Shown here: in pieces, positions 26,383 to 34,490 of the stretch
How positions within the stretch are numbered: the first letter of the stretch is position 1
Layout of the letters: the number at the start of each line of letters is the position of its first letter
DNA from: Candidatus Aminicenantota bacterium
GTDB lineage: Bacteria > Acidobacteriota > Aminicenantia > Aminicenantales > Saccharicenantaceae
Assembly (NCBI GenBank): GCA_002877915.1
Contig: PNJE01000076.1
Span: 1 to 38,010 of the forward strand
DNA length: 38,010 nt
Direction of reading: 5' to 3'
Notes under the pieces: generated by a model
Database searches by the model: none
Seen by the model: only the letters and a program-made list of their open reading frames with translations
Told to the model about the DNA's origin: nothing
Made by a program: the position numbers and the translations under genes

Positions 26383-27981
26383 ATGAAAAAAGAGGTTCTT
26401 TTGGGAGATGAAGCCGTAGCTCTGGCCGCCGTTCAGGCCGGCTTGACAGCTGGTTATTCTTATCCTGGAACACCGGCTTCAGAAATAATGGAATATCTTA
26501 TTAAATTATCGGAAGGTGGCCGCAAGTTTGTAGCCAAGTGGTGCGTAAATGAAAAAGTTGCCTGTGAAGAAGCCCTGGGCGTTTCTTTTGCCGGAAAGCG
26601 AGCCTTGGTTTCCTTCAAGCATGTTGGTCTGAATGTAGCTGCTGACCCTTTTATCAATTCAGCTATTACCGGGGCTAATGGCGGCTTGGTGGTAGTGGTG
26701 GCTGATGATCCAGGTATGCATTCTTCTCAGGATGAGCAGGATAGCCGCTATTATGCTGATTTTGCCCGGGTGTTATGCCTGGAGCCGGCCAATCATCAGG
26801 AAGCTTATGATATGACCAGGGAAGCGTTTGATCTTTCCGAGCGTTTTGGCCTGCCAGTAATGGTCAGATTAGTGACTCGCTTAGCTCATAGCCGCTCTTC
26901 AGTTTTGGTCAGGGAACCCCGCCAGCCAAACCAGGGATTAAATTACGGTCGTCCTGAAGACTGGACGCTTCTGCCGGCTAACGCCCAGCGGCGATTCCGA
27001 ATTTTGCTCGAAAGGCAGAAGGACCTTAAGGAATATGCTGAGGGTTCTCCCTTTAATCAACTGTTCATCAATGACCAGAACAAAAAGCTGGGGGTGGTAG
27101 TTTCGGGCCTGGGCTATAATTATTTTAAAGAAGCCGCTATCGATTTGGCTGTTGAGCCTTCTTCCCTTAAAATTTCCACTTATCCCTTTCCTGAAAATAA
27201 ACTGCGGCAATTAATTGAGCAGGTGGAAGAAATTCTGGTAATTGAAGAGGGTTATCCCTTCATAGAGAGATTGATAAGAGGAGTAGTGGGAATTACCGGG
27301 AAAAAAATCAGGGGCAAAATGGATGGAAGCCTACCTTCAAGCGGTGAGCTGACGCCCGATGCGGTGGCTAAAGCCCTGGGCCTGGATGAAAAAAAAGGTT
27401 TAAAGATAGAAAATTTTAAATTAGCTGGTCGGCCACCCCAACTGTGTGTTGGGTGTCCGCACGCCGACACATTTAAAGCCTTAAATGAAGCTTTAAAGGA
27501 TTTCCCTCATTCCAATGTCTTTTCTGATATTGGCTGCTATACCCTCGGTGCCCTGCCGCCTTATAAAGCCATCAGCACCTGCGTCTGCATGGGGGCCAGT
27601 GTTTCTATGGCCAAGGGCGGAGCTGAAGCTGGTATTTTCCCATCCATCGCAGTAATCGGGGATTCAACCTTTGCTCATTCTGGTATCACCCCTCTTCTTG
27701 ACGCTGTCTATTCTAATTCCGATATGACTGTAATTATTCTGGACAACGGCACGGTAGCTATGACTGGAGGACAGCCAAGTTTTGGAACAGGTGCGCCCCT
27801 CGATAGGTTAATTGAAGGACTGGGGGTAGATAAGAATCACTTGAGAGTGATTATTCCTCTCCCGAAAAACCATGAATTAAATGTCAAAATTATTCGGGAA
27901 GAGCTGGCTTATCATGGTCTTTCAGTTATAATTGCCAGAAGAGAATGCATTCAGATTTTAGGGGAGAAAAAAAGGAGCTGA
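26383..27981 (+). CDS. iorA: Indolepyruvate ferredoxin oxidoreductase alpha subunit, short form
   Basis: A 532-residue thiamine-diphosphate subunit that oxidises aryl-pyruvates (from Trp, Phe, Tyr) to aryl-acetyl-CoA. The N-terminal pyrimidine-binding domain has GYSYPGTPASEIMEYL and HVGLNVAADPF. The C-terminal ThDP domain has PPQLCVGCPHA, FSDIGCYTLG and GDSTFAHSGITPLLDAV with a later DNGTVAMTGGQ, the GDG-N type Mg-ThDP motif. Known IorA chains of about 600-650 residues continue into a C-terminal domain with two [4Fe-4S] clusters. Here the chain ends at ARRECIQILGEKKRS just before that domain, and iorB begins 2 bases later. Electrons must leave by another route. Confidence 0.92.
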   Translation: MKKEVLLGDEAVALAAVQAGLTAGYSYPGTPASEIMEYLIKLSEGGRKFVAKWCVNEKVACEEALGVSFAGKRALVSFKHVGLNVAADPFINSAITGANGGLVVVVADDPGMHSSQDEQDSRYYADFARVLCLEPANHQEAYDMTREAFDLSERFGLPVMVRLVTRLAHSRSSVLVREPRQPNQGLNYGRPEDWTLLPANAQRRFRILLERQKDLKEYAEGSPFNQLFINDQNKKLGVVVSGLGYNYFKEAAIDLAVEPSSLKISTYPFPENKLRQLIEQVEEILVIEEGYPFIERLIRGVVGITGKKIRGKMDGSLPSSGELTPDAVAKALGLDEKKGLKIENFKLAGRPPQLCVGCPHADTFKALNEALKDFPHSNVFSDIGCYTLGALPPYKAISTCVCMGASVSMAKGGAEAGIFPSIAVIGDSTFAHSGITPLLDAVYSNSDMTVIILDNGTVAMTGGQPSFGTGAPLDRLIEGLGVDKNHLRVIIPLPKNHELNVKIIREELAYHGLSVIIARRECIQILGEKKRS

Positions 27982-27983
27982 GC

Positions 27984-28565
27984 ATGGAATATGACATCAT
28001 TCTGGCTGGAGTTGGAGGACAGGGTATCCTGTCGATAGCTTTTGTTATTGACCAGGCAGCCTTAGAAGCGGGATTGTTTTTTAAACAAGCCGAGGTACAT
28101 GGGATGTCCCAGCGGGGCGGAGCGGTTCAATCCCATCTCCGTCTGGCCGATTCAGCCATCTATAGCGACCTTATTCCCCGGGGCAAAGCTGATATGATCT
28201 TGAGCGTTGAACCTCTGGAGACCCTGCGCTATTTTGAATATCTTAAGCCAGACGGGGCAGTGGTTTCAAGCCGCACCCCATACGTTAATATTCCAGATTA
28301 TCCACCTCTTGATGATATTTTTAGAGAAATCAGAAAGGCTCCGGTGAATGTCCTAATAGATTCAGAAAAGCTGGCTAAGGAGGCCGGCAGCCTCAGAGCC
28401 CAGAATATGGTTATGTTGGGAGCGGCCTCGATTTTTCTTCCTCTTAAGGAGGAGCACCTGAAAAAATATATAGGTGTTCTTTTTGAGAAAAGAGGAGCCC
28501 AAGTGGTTCAAACGAATCTGAAAGCCTTTGACCTCGGTCGCCAGGCTGCTTTTCAAAAGGATTGA
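27984..28565 (+). CDS. iorB: Indolepyruvate ferredoxin oxidoreductase beta subunit
   Basis: A 193-residue gamma-type domain of the 2-oxoacid oxidoreductase family, which binds CoA and completes the ThDP site. YDIILAGVGGQGILSIA at the N-terminus and AEVHGMSQRGGAVQSHLRL are diagnostic. The frame extends upstream to 27945 inside iorA, but the ATG at 27984, with AAAGGAG ending the iorA coding part, gives the family start. It is translationally coupled to iorA, so the pair forms the heterodimer. Confidence 0.93.
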   Translation: MEYDIILAGVGGQGILSIAFVIDQAALEAGLFFKQAEVHGMSQRGGAVQSHLRLADSAIYSDLIPRGKADMILSVEPLETLRYFEYLKPDGAVVSSRTPYVNIPDYPPLDDIFREIRKAPVNVLIDSEKLAKEAGSLRAQNMVMLGAASIFLPLKEEHLKKYIGVLFEKRGAQVVQTNLKAFDLGRQAAFQKD

Positions 28566-28827
28566 TTTAAATTAGCCGAGCTTGAAAAAATAAATGGATT
28601 AATGATCGGAGCGTGGAGAGGCTGGTGGCTTTGCCTGGACAAAAAGAGGAAAAAGCTATTCGTGGGCTTTAAAAATGAACTGAGTTTGAATTTGAATATA
28701 CCGGGGACTGATTTCTCGAGTGCCCGGTGAGAATTAGAGCTAAAATTAATCAAGACTTTAAAGAGCCGAAATTTATGTGCCTGGCTCTTAAAAAATAAAT
28801 AAATTGATTTTTATAAGGAAAGAAGCT
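28566..28827. other. Gap between iorB and the acyl-CoA synthetase gene
   Basis: About 260 bases without a credible gene. AAGAGCC (28761-28767) and GGCTCTT (28783-28789) form a 7-base hairpin, but A residues follow, not T. It may be an mRNA-processing or stability element. I cannot tell whether the synthetase has its own promoter. Confidence 0.4.
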
Positions 28828-31149
28828 ATGAAAGCACCGATGACTAAAGCCAGGTCAATCTGGCAAAAAGCGGAAAAAGAGGGGCGGTCTTTTTTGCTGG
28901 AGCCTGAAGTTTATGCCTTGCTTAAAGCCTATGGCTTTAGCGTTCCCAGGTATATCTTTTTGCCCAGAGAAGGAAAGCTTACTCTTAACCAGCTAAAAAG
29001 ACTGGGTAAAGAAAAGGTCGTGATTAAAGTTGTCTCACCTTTAATTCAGCATAAGTCGGACGTCGGGGGAGTGGCCGTAGTTAAAGCTTCCCTAAGTGAA
29101 GTCAGGGAGGCCGTCAAAAAAATGAGCCAAGAAATTCCATTTAATTTTGTCCGGAGATTTGGTCCTGATCAATTTTCAGTCAAAGAAGTAGCTGAATCAA
29201 TCCGGGGATTTCTGGTGGTTGAGCTGGTTGATTATGAACAGGTAGGCTTTGGTTCAGAACTTCTTTTAGGGCTCAGGGTTTCCAGGGATTTTGGTCCGGT
29301 GGTCACTTTTGGTGGTGGGGGCCTGGATGTCGAATATCTGAATGCTCATCTGAAAGATGGTCACAGCCTGGCCATCCTTCCGTCGAGTGGGCTCGGTAGC
29401 CAGGACATAGAATCAGCCTTGAAGCCAGTGGCAGTTTTTGGCAAAATTGCCCGGGAATTTCGCGGCCGGAAACCATTAATAGAAGCAGAAAGGATAATAG
29501 CCGCCATCCAGATATTTCAACAAATAGCCGAAGATTTTTCACCCTTCAATCACAAAGAAATTTATACCATTGAAGAACTTGAAATTAATCCTCTGGTTAT
29601 GAGGCAGAAGAAGTTTGTTCCCCTCGATGGTTTAGCTCGCTTTTCTAGGCAGAAAGTAGAGAGTGATGGCCGACCAGTTAGCCAAATCAAGAAAATCCTC
29701 GAGCCAGAAACTATCGGACTTATAGGGGTTTCAGAAAAAATGAATGTCGGCCACATTATCTTGAACAATGTCATCAAGAACGGCTTCCCCAAAGATAAAA
29801 TTTATGTGGTCAAACCTGGCCTGGAAAGCATCGAGGGTTGCCGCTGCTTTCCCTCGGTGGCTGCTTTGCCAGAGCCCGTTGACCTATTTATCCTGATCCT
29901 TGGAGCTGATCAGGTCTATCCGGTAATGAAAGAAGTGGTGGAATTGGAAAAAGCTCGCTCCGTAATCATCATTGCCGGCGGCCTGGGAGAAAAATCTGGA
30001 ACCCAGAATCTGGAAGATGAAATTCGTAATTTAATCAAGAAAAAAAGAGAGCTCGGTAAACCGGCCCCGGTAGTCAACGGGGGAAACTGTCTCGGAATAA
30101 TCTCAGCTCCGGGCAAATATGACAGTACTTTTATTCCTGAATATAAATTTAAAAGACCGGCCGGGATAAAAGCTGGCCTGGCCATTATCAGCCAAAGCGG
30201 TGCTTTCATGCTTTCAAGAATGAGCCAGCAGACCTGGTTCGAGCCGGTCTATGCAGTCTCCGTCGGAAATCAGCTCGATTTAACGGTGGGCGATTATCTG
30301 AGTTATATGTCTGAACGACCGGAGGTCGAAATAATCGCGGCCTACATCGAAGGTTTCAAGTTAGCTGATGGGCGGCGTTTTGTCGAAGCGGTCAGAAAAG
30401 CGAAACAGGCGGGCAAAAAAATTGTGGTTTATAAATCTGGGCGGAGTCCAGAAGGGCAGAAGGCTACCAGCCATACTGCTTCGGTGGCTGGCGATTACGC
30501 CGTGGCTGAGAGTTTACTATCACAAGCTGGAGCAATGGTAGCTGAAACCATTGAGGAGTTCGAGAATTTTATTAAAGGCTTAATTTATCTTTCAAGGAAG
30601 AAAGTGAACGGCTTCAGAATTGGTCTGATGTCCAATGCTGGATTTGAATCTGTTATTATGGCCGACAATCTGAAAGGGACTGATGGAGAATTGCAGCTGG
30701 GTGAATTTTCAAAGGCAACAGTAAACCGAATTTTGCAAATTCTTCAGCCCTTAGGGATTGACCGGCTTCAGGATGTTCACAACCCTCTTGATGTGACACC
30801 GATGGCTGATGATGCCACTTTTTCTGGCTGTGCCCAGGCAATTCTTGAAGATGAAAATATTGATTGTGCTGTAATCTCCTGCGTCCCGATGACGGCTTCT
30901 TTGCAGACTCTGCCCCCAGGCGAGGAGCACGGCGAAAACCTATATAATCCCGAGACTTTTGCTGGTCGGATGATTGATATTTTTAATAAAATCGACAAGC
31001 CAATGGTAATTAATATTGATGCCGGACATCTTTATGATCCCCTAACTGAGCACTTAGAAAAATCTGGTTTGCCAGTGTTCCGTCGGTCGGATGGAGCTGT
31101 GAAATTTATAAGAAAATATATTGCCTTAATGAATCGTCAGACTGTTTAA
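28828..31149 (+). CDS. ADP-forming acyl-CoA synthetase (NDP-forming), beta-alpha fusion
   Basis: A 773-residue enzyme that converts acyl- or aryl-acetyl-CoA, ADP and phosphate to the acid, CoA and ATP. An N-terminal ATP-grasp domain (about residues 5-240: VVIKVVSPLIQHKSDVGGV, EELEINPLVM) is followed by a CoA-binding Rossmann domain (IGLIGVSEKMNVGHII) and two flavodoxin-like ligase domains (LAIISQSGAFM). TSHTASVAGD at about H549 is a candidate phospho-histidine. The ATP-grasp part comes first, whereas many bacterial and protist fusions have the CoA-binding part first. I start at ATG 28828 with AAGGA upstream rather than the in-frame TTG at 28804. Placed after iorAB, it would conserve energy from aromatic amino acids. 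Confidence 0.9.
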   Translation: MKAPMTKARSIWQKAEKEGRSFLLEPEVYALLKAYGFSVPRYIFLPREGKLTLNQLKRLGKEKVVIKVVSPLIQHKSDVGGVAVVKASLSEVREAVKKMSQEIPFNFVRRFGPDQFSVKEVAESIRGFLVVELVDYEQVGFGSELLLGLRVSRDFGPVVTFGGGGLDVEYLNAHLKDGHSLAILPSSGLGSQDIESALKPVAVFGKIAREFRGRKPLIEAERIIAAIQIFQQIAEDFSPFNHKEIYTIEELEINPLVMRQKKFVPLDGLARFSRQKVESDGRPVSQIKKILEPETIGLIGVSEKMNVGHIILNNVIKNGFPKDKIYVVKPGLESIEGCRCFPSVAALPEPVDLFILILGADQVYPVMKEVVELEKARSVIIIAGGLGEKSGTQNLEDEIRNLIKKKRELGKPAPVVNGGNCLGIISAPGKYDSTFIPEYKFKRPAGIKAGLAIISQSGAFMLSRMSQQTWFEPVYAVSVGNQLDLTVGDYLSYMSERPEVEIIAAYIEGFKLADGRRFVEAVRKAKQAGKKIVVYKSGRSPEGQKATSHTASVAGDYAVAESLLSQAGAMVAETIEEFENFIKGLIYLSRKKVNGFRIGLMSNAGFESVIMADNLKGTDGELQLGEFSKATVNRILQILQPLGIDRLQDVHNPLDVTPMADDATFSGCAQAILEDENIDCAVISCVPMTASLQTLPPGEEHGENLYNPETFAGRMIDIFNKIDKPMVINIDAGHLYDPLTEHLEKSGLPVFRRSDGAVKFIRKYIALMNRQTV

Positions 31150-31288
31150 TTTATTTTTGTATCAACCTTGACCTGAGCTTCTTAATCAGACAGGCCGTCG
31201 GTTGGGTTTCTGATTATTTATAAATTTTGCTTTTAAGATAAATTAATCCATCAAGTTTTAAATAAATAAGTTTTTTTGTGCTCGAGGT
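31150..31288. terminator. Convergent gap with a possible terminator
   Basis: AATCAGA (31184-31190) and TCTGATT (31209-31215) form a 7-base stem with an 18-base loop, followed by ATTTATAAATTTTG. It lies between the synthetase and the kinase genes, and the T tract is imperfect. Confidence 0.35.
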
Positions 31289-34200
31289 TTAATTCTGAGA
31301 TGATTTTACTGGAATGGAAAATTTGAATTTAGTGCCCTGAGCGGGTTGGCTTTCTATTTCCATTTTGGCTTCTAATTGTTCGCTTAAAGATTCGATAATT
31401 TCGCGGCCAATTCCTTCACTTGAAAATATCCCCTGGCCTCTTGGTAAACCTATTCCGTCGTCAGCAATTTCCAGGAAAAGCTGGTTTCCTTCCTTGTGCA
31501 GCTTAACCTCAACCCGACCAGATGTTCTTTCCGGGAAAGCGTGCTTGAGGGCGTTGGTTAATATTTCATTAGCCATAAGGCCTATGGCAATAGCTGACTT
31601 AACTTCAAGGCTAACCTGTTTGAGGTCGAGTTTCAATTCAATTTTCTTGGCTGAGGAGGTATAGCTATTTAGGATAGATTTACATATCTCTTTAAGGAAT
31701 AAATCCAGGCTTATTTGCTGGTATTTTTCGCCTAAAGAAAGAAGGTCATAAAGTTTAGAAAGAGAATTTATCCGGCTTTTAAAACTCTCCAGGGGGGCTC
31801 TTGTGGTTTTATCTTTGAGGCGGTTTAGCTCTAGATTTATCAGGGAGTGGATTAAGGCAAAACTGTTTTTAACCCGATGCTGTAATTCTCTTAAGATCTG
31901 TTGTTTTTCTTCCAAGGCTTTTTTCAATTGTCTTTCGAGTTGAACTCTCGGGCTGATATCCAAGATTATGGAAAGAAGATATTTTTTCTCCCCGAACTCA
32001 ATTGGATGGGAATGGACCTCGACTTCTTTTATTTCCCCTGAAGCCAAACGATGAGGGAAGATAAAATAGTTAACTGCCCTTTGTTTGGCCTCATCCATTC
32101 GCTGCTGAACGATGTCTGGTGGGAGAGTATTTATCTCTTTGATGTTCATTTGGCGCAATTTTTCTCGGGAATAGCCATAGAATTCCTCAGCTCGATAATT
32201 AGCATCTATGATTTTCCCATCTTCCGGATCAATTAACAGCATAACTGTCCCTGAATATTCAAAAATAGTTCGAAAGCGCTTTTCACTCTGTCGCAGAGCC
32301 AGCTCTGCTTCTTTTATTTCGGTGATATCTTCGGCTGAGAAAAAAACACCAATAATATTTCTTTCTGGTGAATATACAGGGGTCAAATAAAATTCATAGA
32401 AAAGCAGGGAACCATCGGAACGGGCTATTTCTCTTTCTACTCTGACATATTCTCCAGAAAGGGCCCGGCTCAAAGTTTCAGGGAAGGTGGCTTTAAATTT
32501 TTGGGGAAGAAGATCAACTAACATTTTTCCTACTTCTAAGTGTTGCCCTAATACTTCTATCATTCTTTTATCAGCTATCTGATTAAAAGCCTGGATGCGT
32601 CCTTCAGTATCCAGGAAAATAAAAGAATGTATGGAGCTATCGAAAATAGCCCGTAACCTGGCTTCTGAATCCCGCCGCGCTTCTTCGGCTTGGTATCGTC
32701 CCGAAACGTCCTCGAAAATGCCAATACCGCTTACAAAATTGCCATAGCGATCAAAAATGCCGGCAAAAAAACCCTGGGCTGGAGTTGATTTATTGGCCGT
32801 GACTGAATGGTAAATTCCCTCGTAATAGCCAATTCTTCCGGACAAGGCTTCCCTTATAGCCTCTTTAACTTTATCATCTCCCGCCCTTTCCAAAATGTTG
32901 AACCCGATTAAAACTTCCCGGCTGGAGCCTATAATCCTGACAAATTCATCATTGCATTCGGTTATGGTGCCGCGGTCATCGAATTGCAGGATGCCAATCG
33001 GGGCATTGTCAAATATCAGTCTATACCTTTCTTCTCGTTCCCGCAGAGCCTGTTCTGTTTTCCTCTTTTCCGTTATGTCTTCAAAAACTGTGGCGAACAT
33101 ATTTTCCCCCAGTGGGAAGGCGGTAATTTTAAAATGCCTGTTTAAAGGAGGAAAATAAGTTTCAAATGATTCTCGTCGGCCCTCCAGGACGACTTGAGAA
33201 AAAAGTTCTAAATAAGGTACCTCTCCTGGACCAAATAAATTAGAAACTTTCTGACCAACAGTTTGATCTCGACTGAGGCCGGTATGCCGGCTGTAAGCTT
33301 CGTTTACCTCGATTATTTCATAATCAACAGGCTTCCTTTGCTGGTCAAAAATTAAGCGGTGTATGGCTACGCCTTCTGACATGGAATGGAATAATCGGCT
33401 GAACCTTATTTCTGACTTTTGCTGGCTAAGCTGGGCCTCTATGCTGTCAGTTATATCCCGAACGAGGGCAACAAAGGTATTTTGGCCGGGCCGATTTTCT
33501 CCTTTCCTGGCTATTGAAGCTTCAAAATAATGAATCCCGGAAGGAAGCTCCAGGGAATAATTCATTTCGGCTAATCCTTTTTCAGCTGCCTCCTGAAGGG
33601 CATAAATTAAAGAATCAGCCACCTCCTTTGGCAGAAAATCAGAAATTTTTCGGCCGATAAGTTCATCCCTGGGCCTGACCAAAAGATGGGGGTTTGGAGC
33701 GCGAACATCAAGGTAAGTTCCTTGTTCATCCAGCTCGAACATCAGGTCGGGCAGAGAATTCAGAGTGGCCTCAAGGTGTTCGGAAGTTTCCTTAAGCTTT
33801 TGCTCACGGATTTTCAGTTCTTCCTGCATTTTCAAGAGCTTTTTAACTGTGCTGCTCAAGTTATCAGCCAAGTCTTCGAGCTCCCTGGCTTTTTTAAGAA
33901 GTTCCTGGTGAGCAGCATAAAGCCTGAAGGCCATGTTAAGGGAGGCGAAAAAGGCCGTATCGCTTGAACCTTTAACTATATAACCGTATGAAGTAATAGC
34001 TTCAGTTTTAGCCAGTATCTCTGGCTCGGTATGACTCGAAATAAAAACTACTGGCAAGTCTTTTTTAGCCAAAATGCGGCGGGCCGTTTCGGCGCCATCC
34101 ATTCCGGGACCGAGGTCAATATCCATGAGAACAAGATCTATCGGTTGACCTGATTCGAAAATTTCTAAGGCTTTTTGTCCAGAATGGGCAACCAGAACCT

Positions 34201-34318
34201 CGTACCCTCCGCTTTCTAAGAGTTCTGATTCCATCAGGGCAATCAGCGCATCGTCTTCTACCAGTAGAATTCTCTTTTTTGGGCTATTATCCCCCTGAGT
34301 TTGAATATGGTTTTCCAT
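31289..34318 (-). CDS. Receiver/multi-PAS sensor histidine kinase (HisKA_2)
   Basis: A 1009-residue soluble kinase. An N-terminal receiver domain (RILLVEDDA, LVLMDIDLG with D66, then YIVKGS) leads into a coiled coil (about residues 130-185). Five PAS-type domains follow, starting near 185, 305, 430, 560 and 680. The DHp domain is of the HisKA_2 kind with phospho-acceptor H814 in LQHRVKNSF, followed by a HATPase domain with NEILTNALKHAF, ADDGIGLP and EGIGREI. No transmembrane helix is seen, so it senses cytoplasmic signals, possibly haem, flavin or redox via PAS. The receiver in front makes it an internal relay or a target of another kinase. No response regulator is adjacent. Confidence 0.9.
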   Translation of the reverse strand: MENHIQTQGDNSPKKRILLVEDDALIALMESELLESGGYEVLVAHSGQKALEIFESGQPIDLVLMDIDLGPGMDGAETARRILAKKDLPVVFISSHTEPEILAKTEAITSYGYIVKGSSDTAFFASLNMAFRLYAAHQELLKKARELEDLADNLSSTVKKLLKMQEELKIREQKLKETSEHLEATLNSLPDLMFELDEQGTYLDVRAPNPHLLVRPRDELIGRKISDFLPKEVADSLIYALQEAAEKGLAEMNYSLELPSGIHYFEASIARKGENRPGQNTFVALVRDITDSIEAQLSQQKSEIRFSRLFHSMSEGVAIHRLIFDQQRKPVDYEIIEVNEAYSRHTGLSRDQTVGQKVSNLFGPGEVPYLELFSQVVLEGRRESFETYFPPLNRHFKITAFPLGENMFATVFEDITEKRKTEQALREREERYRLIFDNAPIGILQFDDRGTITECNDEFVRIIGSSREVLIGFNILERAGDDKVKEAIREALSGRIGYYEGIYHSVTANKSTPAQGFFAGIFDRYGNFVSGIGIFEDVSGRYQAEEARRDSEARLRAIFDSSIHSFIFLDTEGRIQAFNQIADKRMIEVLGQHLEVGKMLVDLLPQKFKATFPETLSRALSGEYVRVEREIARSDGSLLFYEFYLTPVYSPERNIIGVFFSAEDITEIKEAELALRQSEKRFRTIFEYSGTVMLLIDPEDGKIIDANYRAEEFYGYSREKLRQMNIKEINTLPPDIVQQRMDEAKQRAVNYFIFPHRLASGEIKEVEVHSHPIEFGEKKYLLSIILDISPRVQLERQLKKALEEKQQILRELQHRVKNSFALIHSLINLELNRLKDKTTRAPLESFKSRINSLSKLYDLLSLGEKYQQISLDLFLKEICKSILNSYTSSAKKIELKLDLKQVSLEVKSAIAIGLMANEILTNALKHAFPERTSGRVEVKLHKEGNQLFLEIADDGIGLPRGQGIFSSEGIGREIIESLSEQLEAKMEIESQPAQGTKFKFSIPVKSSQN

Positions 34319-34334
34319 TTGCTATAACTTCTTT

Positions 34335-34363
34335 ACTTTAAGAATTTTTTTTATGGCTGTCAA
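34335..34363 (-). promoter_or_regulatory. Promoter of the multi-PAS kinase
   Basis: On the minus strand TTGACA (34358-34363), a 17-base spacer and TAAAGT (34335-34340). The start is expected near 34328, only about 10 bases before the ATG at 34318, again a very short leader. The rest of 34364-34490 shows nothing recognisable. Confidence 0.55.
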
Positions 34364-34490
34364 TATAATAGAGATCCCACTGTTAAATTTCCATTTTAGA
34401 GCTTAATTCTGGAGCTGGCGGCTGAAGCCAAATTTCAGTCCCTTATAACACTTTCAATCAGGATAAAAAATATATATTCTGGCGGCAAAA

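Noticed and set aside
28761-28789. AAGAGCC/GGCTCTT hairpin considered as a terminator after iorB
   Set aside because: It is followed by A residues on the plus strand and by TAAAG on the minus strand, with no T run.
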